64,000 bases of DNA from Acidimicrobiales bacterium (GTDB lineage: Bacteria; Actinomycetota; Acidimicrobiia; Acidimicrobiales; SHLQ01): NCBI GenBank assembly GCA_020629635.1, contig JAHDCX010000004.1, forward strand, positions 186,001 to 250,000. The letters are read 5' to 3'. Below are positions 25,575 through 32,901 of this stretch, piece by piece. The notes under the pieces were generated by a model that was given only the letters and a program-made list of their open reading frames with translations, did no database searches and was not told the DNA's origin. Made by a program: the position numbers and the translations under genes. Numbering within the stretch: the stretch's first letter is position 1; every line of letters begins with the position of its first letter.

Positions 25575-27053
25575 ATGGCGGCGCTCGACCCGGACAAGAC
25601 GTACAAGGCCGCGGTGATCGGCGCTGGATCGGGTGGACTCACCCTGGCGATTGGTTTGGCGGGGTTCGGTCATGAGGTCGCGCTGATCGAAGGTCGTGAC
25701 GTCGGCGGCGACTGCACCAACGTCGGGTGTGTGCCGTCGAAGGCGCTGCTTCACGCCGCTCGTTCCGGTCGCGATGACCCATTCGGCTGGACGCAGTCCC
25801 GTCGCAATGACCTCCGGGATCAGGAGACCAGTGAGATGGCGGAGCACGAGCAGATCACGCTCGTCCACGGTTGGGCCCGGCTCACCGGCGACCGTGACCC
25901 GCATGTGGTGGCGGTGGACATGCCCGACGGGTCGGTCAGCTCGATTCGGGCCGAACATGTCGTGATCTGCGCTGGATCGAGTCCCGTGCGCTTCGAGATC
26001 GACGGCTTGCCAGAGGAGCGTCTCCTCACCAACGAAGAGCTCTTCGAGCTGGAGGCCGCGCCCCGCTCGGCCCTGTTCGTGGGCGGCGGTCCGATCTCGC
26101 TCGAGATGGCGACCGCGTTCGCTGACCTCGGTTCTCGAACGGCGATCGTCGAGCTTCAGGACCGAATCCTGCCCAGCGAGGATCTCGCGATCTCCGAAAC
26201 CCTCACCGCCGCGCTCACCGCTCGAGGCATCGAGGTTCACACCGGAACGACCGTCGAGCGATTCGACGTGGCGACGGATACTGCCGAGCTGAGCAACGGA
26301 ACTCAGATCGGCGACGTCGAACTGGTGGTGCTTGCTGTGGGGCGTGCCCCAAAGCTCGAACGGCTCGACCTGGAAGCCGCCGGTGTCGAGGTCGCGCCGC
26401 AGGGGATCGTGGCCGACGATTGGGGTCGAACGAACGTCGATCGCATCTGGGCCGTTGGCGATGTCACGGGCAACACACTCACGACCCACGGCGCAAACGC
26501 GATCGGCCGCCGAACGGTCCAGGCCATTGCTCTCCCCAAGCTCCCGAGGGTGGGGTCGCCACGGGCGATGCCGAGTGCGATCTACTCACGGCCGGAGGTG
26601 GCGTCGGTGGGGCTTTCGCTCGCCGACATCGAACGCATCCCACGGGCGTCTCGACGGCGCTACTCCGTCGACCTCACCGACCTCGATCGTGGGTACACCG
26701 ACGAGCTCGACCATGGCATCGTCGTGGTCGACGTCGAGCGGTTCACCGGTGCGATCCTGCGAGCGGCGATCGTGGGTCCGGCAGCCACCGAGCTGATCGG
26801 CATCTTCACCATGGCCATCGATCACGGCATCGGTCTCCGCAAGATGTTCGGCACCATCCATCCTTATCCGGCGTACGCGCAGGCGGTCGGCAAGCTCGCC
26901 GACGAATTCAGCCGAGACACGCTCCCCGTGCTCCATCGGGAGTTCGTCGCCATGGCCCGGGGACGAATCGCTGTCGCACTCGCTGGCGTGGGTGTCCGAG
27001 CCCGAAGGCCTCGGACACCCACCTGTCCACGGCTCAGCCGAGGAAGCTGCTGA
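25575..27053 (+). CDS. Pyridine nucleotide-disulfide oxidoreductase, mercuric-reductase-like
   Basis: This 492-residue flavoprotein has an FAD fold (AVIGAGSGGLTLAIGLAGFG), the redox-active disulfide GDCTNVGCVPSKALLHAA, an NAD(P) fold (ALFVGGGPISLEMATAFADL) and a dimerisation domain with HPYPAYAQAVG near the end. The second His/Glu pair of lipoamide dehydrogenases (HxHPTxxE) is replaced by the HPYPAYAQ form, and there is no C-terminal Cys pair, so mercury reduction is doubtful. It forms an operon with the TVP38 gene. Its last 20 or so codons run through a strong hairpin and overlap the convergent protease gene by 20 bases. That basic tail (RARRPRTPTCPR) looks non-conserved. Confidence 0.88.
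   Translation: MAALDPDKTYKAAVIGAGSGGLTLAIGLAGFGHEVALIEGRDVGGDCTNVGCVPSKALLHAARSGRDDPFGWTQSRRNDLRDQETSEMAEHEQITLVHGWARLTGDRDPHVVAVDMPDGSVSSIRAEHVVICAGSSPVRFEIDGLPEERLLTNEELFELEAAPRSALFVGGGPISLEMATAFADLGSRTAIVELQDRILPSEDLAISETLTAALTARGIEVHTGTTVERFDVATDTAELSNGTQIGDVELVVLAVGRAPKLERLDLEAAGVEVAPQGIVADDWGRTNVDRIWAVGDVTGNTLTTHGANAIGRRTVQAIALPKLPRVGSPRAMPSAIYSRPEVASVGLSLADIERIPRASRRRYSVDLTDLDRGYTDELDHGIVVVDVERFTGAILRAAIVGPAATELIGIFTMAIDHGIGLRKMFGTIHPYPAYAQAVGKLADEFSRDTLPVLHREFVAMARGRIAVALAGVGVRARRPRTPTCPRLSRGSC
26988..27022. terminator. Bidirectional hairpin between oxidoreductase and protease genes
   Basis: GTGGGTGTCCGAG (26988-27000) pairs perfectly with CTCGGACACCCAC (27010-27022) over a nine-base loop. 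It sits inside the last codons of the oxidoreductase and just beyond the stop of the convergent protease gene. It can serve as terminator for both directions. Confidence 0.7.
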
Positions 27054-27870
27054 TCCAATCGAGCTCGACCTGACGATCGATGCGGAACACGCCACCGATG
27101 CCGGCGCAGTTGCCGTTGAGGCCGAACGACGTCACGCCGATCAACACGTTGTCGCCGACGAGCAGTGGGCCACCCGAATCGCCAAAGCAGGTACCACCAT
27201 GCTTTGCGTCACCAGAGAGGATCATCGAGTTCGAGCCGGGAATGCTGCCGATCCCCGCTGCTCCTCGGGTGTCGACGATCATGAGGTCCGCCTGGTAGCG
27301 AGTGAGATCGGCCTGCGTCTTGTCGGCCTTCACTGGATTCTGGCTCGCCGCTTGCAGGCCGTAGCCGACCGCGGTCACCGTGGTGCCTTTCCGGCCCTTC
27401 TCGAGCGTGTCGACGACACCGGCATCCGGAAGAACGGCGTACTCGTCGAGCTCGACCGGCTCGTCCAACGTGACCACACCGAGGTCGTAAAGGAAGAAGG
27501 CGCCAGGCAGGTACAGCGGATGGACGTACACGTCACCTCGGACGCCGTCTCCAACGGTGTCATCGTAGAACTCGCCGGGAGACGGAACGCCGAAGAGCGA
27601 GGGGTCGGGTTCCATGTCGCTGTCGAAGAACACCACTGCGCTCGCCACGGGCGCTTCAGTGCAGTGGCCCGCAGTCACGAACACCGTGCTCGAGATGAGC
27701 GAGCCGGTGCAGCGCCAGAGTCTGTTCCCGTCCTCGTCCAGCGCAACCATCAGACCAACGAAGGGATGATCGTCCCCGTCGAGAGTTCCGCCGCGTGTGA
27801 TCGCCCCGGCTGGTGACGTCATCGACGTCACCATCGCAATGACCGCCAGGAAAGTGAGGAGCTTTTTCAT
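27034..27870 (-). CDS. Secreted trypsin-like serine protease (S1)
   Basis: This 278-residue protein starts with a Sec signal peptide ([20 protein letters not shown], likely cut near AGA/ITRGG). The mature enzyme has the S1 catalytic triad: His in TAGHC, Asp in [12 protein letters not shown] and Ser in [10 protein letters not shown]. Cysteines placed around these suggest disulfides. It is a self-standing secreted endopeptidase; the residue lining the specificity pocket cannot be assigned with confidence. ATG at 27870 is chosen because it begins the signal peptide. It is divergent from the aldo/keto reductase gene. Confidence 0.9.
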   Translation of the reverse strand: MKKLLTFLAVIAMVTSMTSPAGAITRGGTLDGDDHPFVGLMVALDEDGNRLWRCTGSLISSTVFVTAGHCTEAPVASAVVFFDSDMEPDPSLFGVPSPGEFYDDTVGDGVRGDVYVHPLYLPGAFFLYDLGVVTLDEPVELDEYAVLPDAGVVDTLEKGRKGTTVTAVGYGLQAASQNPVKADKTQADLTRYQADLMIVDTRGAAGIGSIPGSNSMILSGDAKHGGTCFGDSGGPLLVGDNVLIGVTSFGLNGNCAGIGGVFRIDRQVELDWISSFLG

Positions 27871-27971
27871 GTGCCGTGTCTCCAATGAGGGTGGATGGGA
27901 TATTCGTGACGACCCTAGCTTCACGGTGTCCCCGACGCCGGCGAACGGTGTGTCTCGGTAGGGTTCGGGCC

Positions 27972-28937
27972 ATGGCAGAGATGACGTATCGCAGGTTGGG
28001 TCGAAGCGGGCTGAAGGTCAGCACACTCTCGTATGGCTCGTGGGTGACCTTCGGGGGTCAGCAAGGCCTCGATGCGGTCACCGAATCGATGGCTGCGGCT
28101 CGCGACGCGGGTTGCAACTTCTTCGACAACGCCGAGGTGTACGCCGGTGGCGAGTCGGAGACCCTGATGGGTCAGGCGCTCGCCGAGTTGGGGTGGGCCC
28201 GCGAGACGTACGTAATCAGCACGAAGTTCTTCTGGGGGATCGTCGACGACGTCAACATGACGTGGACGCTCAACCGCAAGTACCTGATGCAGGCGATCGA
28301 CCGGTCGCTGGAGCGTCTCGGCCTCGACTTCGTCGACCTCGTCTACTGCCACCGACCCGACCCCGACACGCCGATCGACGAGACCGTGTACGCGATGCAC
28401 GACATGATCAGCCAGGGCAAGGCGCTCTACTGGGGAACGTCGGAGTGGTCCGCCGATGAGATCCGGGCGGCATGGGAGATCGCCGAACGCCACCACCTGC
28501 ACAAGCCGGTGATGGAGCAGCCCGAGTACAACATGCTCAATCGCACCAAGGTCGAGAAGGAGTACGCCCGTCTCTACGACGACATCGGGCTCGGCACCAC
28601 GATCTGGAGTCCCCTCGCCGGCGGCCTCCTCACCGGCAAGTACCTCGACGGGATCCCTGAGGGCTCTCGCGCGTCGCTCAGGAACCACGGGTATCTCCAG
28701 GACCGCATGGCCGAGGACGCCGCGGTGGCGACGATCCGTCGAGTCGTCGACGTCGCGGGCGAGCTCGACTGCACGCCCGCGCAGCTCGCCCTCGCCTGGT
28801 GTGCGGCCAACCCAAACGTGTCCACGGTGATCACCGGTGCCAGCCGTGCCTCGCAGGTGGTCGAGAACATGGAGGCCATCGAGATCGTCGACGCGCTCAC
28901 CCCAGAGTTGATGGCTCGCCTCAACGGCGACGACTGA
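27972..28937 (+). CDS. Aldo/keto reductase, voltage-gated K-channel beta-subunit-like
   Basis: This 321-residue NADPH-dependent oxidoreductase of the AKR6/AKR14 style has the tetrad Asp and Tyr in [11 protein letters not shown], Lys in ISTKFFWG and His in [10 protein letters not shown]. The C-terminal NADP-binding segment is [17 protein letters not shown]. The start is ATG at 27972; ATG at 27981 is the alternative. It would reduce small aldehydes. Two bases separate its stop from the convergent sensor-kinase gene end at 28941. Confidence 0.9.
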   Translation: MAEMTYRRLGRSGLKVSTLSYGSWVTFGGQQGLDAVTESMAAARDAGCNFFDNAEVYAGGESETLMGQALAELGWARETYVISTKFFWGIVDDVNMTWTLNRKYLMQAIDRSLERLGLDFVDLVYCHRPDPDTPIDETVYAMHDMISQGKALYWGTSEWSADEIRAAWEIAERHHLHKPVMEQPEYNMLNRTKVEKEYARLYDDIGLGTTIWSPLAGGLLTGKYLDGIPEGSRASLRNHGYLQDRMAEDAAVATIRRVVDVAGELDCTPAQLALAWCAANPNVSTVITGASRASQVVENMEAIEIVDALTPELMARLNGDD

Positions 28938-28940
28938 TCT

Positions 28941-30359
28941 TCAGGTCGTCGACACGCGGGGCACAGCGACCACGAAGACTGTTCCGCCACCCGGGTTCGG
29001 TTCGATGGTGATGGTGCCGCCGTGGCTCTCGATGATTTGCTTGGTCAAGGCGAGTCCGAGCCCGGCACCGCCGTTGCCGTCTTGACGGTGACGTGAACGA
29101 TCGGCCCGGTAGAACGGCAAGAAGATCCGCTCGGCGTCAGCGGGGTCGATGCCCGGTCCGTCATCGATCACGCGCACCTCGACGGACGATTCCGCTGACC
29201 CGACATCGATCACGACGTCGGTCCCGTCGCCCCCGTGCTGGCATGCGTTTGCGCCGAGGTTGAGCACGGCCTGATGGAGCCGAGCTCGATTGCCCATGAT
29301 CACGTGTGAACCGGGGGCCACCGAAGCGCTGACCTGATTCGTCGGGTGCGCCGCCGACAAATCGGCGACGACCTCGGCGGCGACGACACCCACGTCGACA
29401 GGCTCGTCGGGTGCTTCGTCGGTCATCCCGGCACGGGCGAGCGCCAGCATGTCGTCGACAAGACGATGGAGACGTTCGCTTTCGCTGCCGATCCGCGACA
29501 TTGCTCGATCGACGTCCGCCTCGTCTTTCAACATGCCGCCGGCGTGTAGATCGCTGTAGCCCTTCAGCGCCGTGAGCGGCGTCCGGAGCTCGTGTGCGGC
29601 GTCAGCGACGAATCGTTCCATGTCATCGCGGGCACGGCGAGCGTCGTCCGCCGAGCGTTCGCTTTCGAACAGCGATCCCTTCAGTCGATCGAGCATCTTT
29701 GAGAGATCCTCCCCGAGTTCGCCGAGTTCGCGTGATCGACTCTCGACGTCGAGGTTGGTGTCGAGTTCGCCGTCGGCGATTCGTCCCGCTGCGTCGGTGA
29801 GGCGCGTGATCGGCCGGGTGAGCGAGCCAATGAGCAGCGCAAGTACCGCAACGACCAGGAGGGTGATCACGACACCACCCACCACGACGGCTCGGCGGAA
29901 CGCGGCGGTCGCGTCGCGGACCGGCTCGAGCGACAGTGCCGTCACGGCAGTGTCGCCGCGTCGATCTTGGGCGACGAGTACTCGATAGTTCGGGGATTCG
30001 ATGGTGTGGTAGCCGTCGATCTCGGCGAAGGTTTGCAGCGTGCTCTCGTCGAACGGGTTGCCGGCTCCGGTACTGGCGATCAACATGCCGCTGCTGTCGA
30101 GCAGCAGTTGGATCGGGACCAGATTCTCGTCGACGTTGACGAGTGTGTCCCCGGGATCCGGTGTGCGGGGAGGCGGTCCTGCTGGCGGCCGGATCGGGCG
30201 CCCGAACTGGTCGGCCCGAATCAGTTCGGCGTCGATGTCGGCGATGCGGTTGTTTCGTTCGACGCGATCGACATAGATCGCGAATGCACTGAAGCCCGCA
30301 AGGATCGTGACCAGGATCGGCATGAGGAACAGCGTGCGCAGCGCCGGCCGGCGGCTCAT
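28941..30359 (-). CDS. Sensor histidine kinase
   Basis: This 472-residue membrane kinase has two membrane segments (about residues 9-29 and 157-180) enclosing an extracytoplasmic sensor region of about 125 residues. A HAMP domain (SLTRPITRLTDAAGRIADGE) follows. The phosphoacceptor is H256 in FVADAAHELRTPLTALKGY. The ATP-binding domain shows NLGANACQHG, DDGPGIDPAD and GAGLGLALTKQI. It is coupled to the response regulator by a four-base overlap and should phosphorylate it. The sensed signal is unknown. A Pro-rich stretch (RPPAGPPPRTPDPGD) lies in the sensor region. Confidence 0.93.
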   Translation of the reverse strand: MSRRPALRTLFLMPILVTILAGFSAFAIYVDRVERNNRIADIDAELIRADQFGRPIRPPAGPPPRTPDPGDTLVNVDENLVPIQLLLDSSGMLIASTGAGNPFDESTLQTFAEIDGYHTIESPNYRVLVAQDRRGDTAVTALSLEPVRDATAAFRRAVVVGGVVITLLVVAVLALLIGSLTRPITRLTDAAGRIADGELDTNLDVESRSRELGELGEDLSKMLDRLKGSLFESERSADDARRARDDMERFVADAAHELRTPLTALKGYSDLHAGGMLKDEADVDRAMSRIGSESERLHRLVDDMLALARAGMTDEAPDEPVDVGVVAAEVVADLSAAHPTNQVSASVAPGSHVIMGNRARLHQAVLNLGANACQHGGDGTDVVIDVGSAESSVEVRVIDDGPGIDPADAERIFLPFYRADRSRHRQDGNGGAGLGLALTKQIIESHGGTITIEPNPGGGTVFVVAVPRVSTT

Positions 30360-31069
30360 CGGTCTCCCTCACGAAGGACGTAGCCGGCCCCGCGTTTGGT
30401 GTGAATGAGTGGTGCGCCGCCGTCGAGCTTGCGTCGCAGATAGCCCACGTACAGCTCGACGACATTCTCCGTTCCGTCGAAGTCGTCGTCCCAGACGTTG
30501 GCGAGAATCTGTGCCTTCGAGACCACGACGCCGCGGTTGATCATCAGATACTCGAGCAGGTCGAACTCGGTCTTCGACAACTCGATCGACTCGCCACCCC
30601 GGTTGACCGTTCGGCCCTCGGGATCGAGTGAGAGGTCGGCGACGACGAGAAGGTGGGGTGGTGCCGCCTGTCCGGTGCGCCGCAGGATGGCCGCCACACG
30701 GAGCACGAGTTCGTCGACGCTGAACGGTTTGCTGAGATAGTCGTCGGCGCCGAGCGACAGACCGCGGAGCCGATCGTCGATGTCGTCTCGTGCGGTCAGG
30801 AAGAGCACCGGGACGTTGTGGCCATCTCGTCGAAGTGCAGCGCAGATCTCGAAGCCGTCGAGACCGGGCAACATCACGTCGAGGATCAGCAGGTCGAAGA
30901 CGTCGTCGACCGCTCGCTCGAGGCCCTGCTCGCCGTGATCGGCGATGACGACGGTGTGCCCCTGGTGACGGACGGCGGTCGCAATGATGTCGGCGATCGC
31001 GGGTTCGTCCTCGACGACGAGGATGCGACTCGGAGCCGGCGGCGACGAAACGGACATGACCTCAGTCAA
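30356..31069 (-). CDS. OmpR/PhoP-family response regulator
   Basis: This 237-residue regulator has a receiver domain with phosphorylation site D64 (LLILDVMLPGLDGFE), T92 and K114. A winged-helix DNA-binding domain follows (SKTEFDLLEYLMINRGVVVS, then VVELYVGYLRRKLD and RGAGYVLRE). Its overall form resembles mycobacterial PhoP and MprA. It lies 23 bases after the YHYH gene stop and before its kinase, probably in one transcript. Direct repeats resembling the mycobacterial PhoP site lie before that transcript, before the divergent DUF4956 operon and before a second YHYH gene at 46133. It is the probable regulator of all three. Confidence 0.93.
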   Translation of the reverse strand: MTEVMSVSSPPAPSRILVVEDEPAIADIIATAVRHQGHTVVIADHGEQGLERAVDDVFDLLILDVMLPGLDGFEICAALRRDGHNVPVLFLTARDDIDDRLRGLSLGADDYLSKPFSVDELVLRVAAILRRTGQAAPPHLLVVADLSLDPEGRTVNRGGESIELSKTEFDLLEYLMINRGVVVSKAQILANVWDDDFDGTENVVELYVGYLRRKLDGGAPLIHTKRGAGYVLREGDR

Positions 31070-31092
31070 CTCGCTGCGATCTGCCGACGCAT

Positions 31093-32106
31093 TCAGCCGT
31101 CCGCCGGACGCGGGGGACGGCCGTTGTCATCCGCCGTCGCGACTGTCTGGCCGATGAGGCACGTGATCACGAGATTCTGCTCGGCCGTATTGGCGTGGTA
31201 GTGGTACCCGTTACCGGTGTCGTGGCCGCCACATTCGTCGAGCTCGACCGATGCCGGGTCGTCGAGCGGGCTGTGCACCGGGAAGCCGTCCATGGCGTAG
31301 GCGAACATGGGAGTCTCGCCGGTTGCCACGTCGTCGAGCTCCGAACAGCCGGTCGCGCCGTGGAGGTGGTACCCGTCGACCGGGTTGTAGTGGCCTCCAC
31401 AATCGTCGAACGCGGCGATGGTGTAGGCGCCAAGGATGGCGTCGACCGGTGCGGACTGGGCGATCACGATTCCGTCGAGGGTCACGCCGAGATTGCCGGA
31501 TGTGGTGGCCGGTGCCGTCGCCAGAACCGGCTCGACCGGAATGAGCACCGTTGTCGAGATCGGTTCGCCATCAGGCAGCCACTCGAGCCGGCCTTCGACG
31601 CAGTGGTTCTGTACCGACGGGTCGACGTCGGGGCGAGCAGCGAGGTCGAATTCCTCGGCCGTCTCGGTGACGAACACATTGCCGTCGGCGTCATACATCT
31701 GCCAGTTGTCGTCGTCGTAGAGCTCGGCGAGTCTGGTGATGAACTCGCCGTCGATGTCATAGACGCCGTCGCCGTCGAACCAGATCCCGCCGTCATCTGC
31801 CGATGCGTCGATCGAGGTCGGGCAGAACGGGCCGGTCTCGTAGGTGACGGGATCGCCTGACACGGTGAAGGCGTAGCATTCGGCCTCGGCGCCGCCGCTG
31901 AGCGTGCAGGGCTCGGTCGTCACCTCGCCGACGATGGCCCCGTCGAAGAAGAGGTCGATGTCGACGCCGTCGCTGGAGTGATCGTGGTCGTCGTCGTCAT
32001 CGTGTTCGTGGTCATCGGCATCGGCCTCGGCTGCGTCGTCAGCACCGCATCCAGTTGTGAGGAGCAACACGAGCAGCGCCAGGAGCAGACGGGGGAATTG
32101 AGACAT
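31093..32106 (-). CDS. YHYH-domain lipoprotein with His/Asp-rich linker
   Basis: This 337-residue lipoprotein has a signal ending LLLTTGC (C20). Right after it comes a His/Asp-rich stretch (DDHEHDDDDDHDH, residues 31-43) suited to metal binding. The C-terminal YHYH domain is recognised by GYHLHGATGC, AYAMDGFPVHSP and GNGYHYHANTAEQN. YHYH proteins have no established function. It heads an operon with the response regulator and kinase genes and is divergent from DUF4956. A paralogue is encoded at 45225-46133. A metal-linked role of the surface protein is suggested by the His/Asp tract and by the DUF305 partner of the paralogue. Confidence 0.85.
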   Translation of the reverse strand: MSQFPRLLLALLVLLLTTGCGADDAAEADADDHEHDDDDDHDHSSDGVDIDLFFDGAIVGEVTTEPCTLSGGAEAECYAFTVSGDPVTYETGPFCPTSIDASADDGGIWFDGDGVYDIDGEFITRLAELYDDDNWQMYDADGNVFVTETAEEFDLAARPDVDPSVQNHCVEGRLEWLPDGEPISTTVLIPVEPVLATAPATTSGNLGVTLDGIVIAQSAPVDAILGAYTIAAFDDCGGHYNPVDGYHLHGATGCSELDDVATGETPMFAYAMDGFPVHSPLDDPASVELDECGGHDTGNGYHYHANTAEQNLVITCLIGQTVATADDNGRPPRPADG

Positions 32107-32155
32107 CGGGGTCGTCTTTCGGTTCGGGGGTGTTGAGCGATTGTGCGGGGTTGAG

Positions 32156-32173
32156 CTGTGAGAACACTGTGAG
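32156..32173 (-). promoter_or_regulatory. PhoP-type direct repeat before YHYH/two-component operon
   Basis: CTGTGAG occurs at 32156-32162 and 32167-32173, an 11-base period. Read on the coding strand of the YHYH gene this is TCACAGT-N4-TCACAGC. It matches the site reported for Mycobacterium tuberculosis PhoP (TCACAGC-N4-TCACAGC). It ends 50 bases upstream of the start at 32106. The operon's own response regulator is the expected binder, giving autoregulation. Confidence 0.65.
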
Positions 32174-32246
32174 TCTCGAGGCGACTGCGCTGCCACCGAC
32201 GCACTTCTTGCGTCTCCTTCAGGTCTGAGCCGGGTTCTTACCGGGA

Positions 32247-32264
32247 CTCTCAGCAACCTCACAG
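32247..32264 (+). promoter_or_regulatory. PhoP-type direct repeat before DUF4956/VTC operon
   Basis: CTCTCAG (32247-32253) and CTCACAG (32258-32264) have an 11-base period. On the coding strand of DUF4956 they read TCTCAGC-N4-TCACAGT, again the PhoP-type arrangement. The site ends 43 bases before the ATG at 32308. It faces the opposite way from the site at 32156, so each operon has its own copy. Confidence 0.6.
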
Positions 32265-32307
32265 TTTGGGTTCGTACACCGGAGAGCAGATCGAAAGGAT
32301 CGCTCTC

Positions 32308-32901
32308 ATGCCCAGCTCATCTCTGCTCATCGCCGACCTGATCGCCATCAGCGTCCTGGTCTTTGGCTTGTACTTCCCCCGCCACCAGCGACGCGATCTC
32401 GTCGCCGCCTTTCTCGGGGTCAACGTCGGCGTGCTCGCCGTCGCCCATTCGCTCGCATCGAGCGACGTCGGCGCTGGGCTCGGACTCGGACTGTTCGGCG
32501 TGCTGTCGATCATTCGGCTCCGCTCGACCGAACTCGATCACGAGGAGATCGCGTACTACTTCGCCTCGCTCGCCCTCGGGTTGCTCGGCGGACTCTCGAT
32601 GGACACTGACTGGCTCGCCCCGTTGTTGATGACCGCCGTCGTCGTTGCGCTCTTCGTCGGCGACCACCCGCGGCTCTTCGGTGGCTGTCGCAGCCAGGTC
32701 GTCGTACTCGATCGGGCGATGACCGACGAGGCGGCGCTCACGGCACACCTCGAAGGGCTCCTCGGAGCGACGGTCACCCGGGTCAAGGTCCGTCGAGTCG
32801 ACCTCGTGAACGACACGACGAACGTCGAGGTCCGGTATCGACGTGCTGTGGGCGCAACCTCGTCCGACGAGCGTGTTGCGGCCGAGGGGAGCGTGGTCTG
32901 A
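32308..32901 (+). CDS. DUF4956-family membrane protein
   Basis: This 197-residue protein has about four to five membrane segments in its first 120 residues (GLGLGLFGVLSIIRLRSTEL is the family hallmark) and a soluble ferredoxin-like C-terminus. DUF4956 proteins are regularly encoded next to VTC-domain polymerases, as here: the stop overlaps the start of the VTC gene by one base. Its function is not established; a membrane partner or export channel for the polymer made by the VTC domain is often assumed. GAAAGGA at 32293-32299 supports the ATG at 32308. Confidence 0.85.
   Translation: MPSSSLLIADLIAISVLVFGLYFPRHQRRDLVAAFLGVNVGVLAVAHSLASSDVGAGLGLGLFGVLSIIRLRSTELDHEEIAYYFASLALGLLGGLSMDTDWLAPLLMTAVVVALFVGDHPRLFGGCRSQVVVLDRAMTDEAALTAHLEGLLGATVTRVKVRRVDLVNDTTNVEVRYRRAVGATSSDERVAAEGSVV

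Noticed and set aside
25575-27053. Calling the flavoprotein a mercuric reductase (merA)
   Set aside because: It lacks the N-terminal metal-binding domain and the C-terminal cysteine pair, and no mer genes are nearby.
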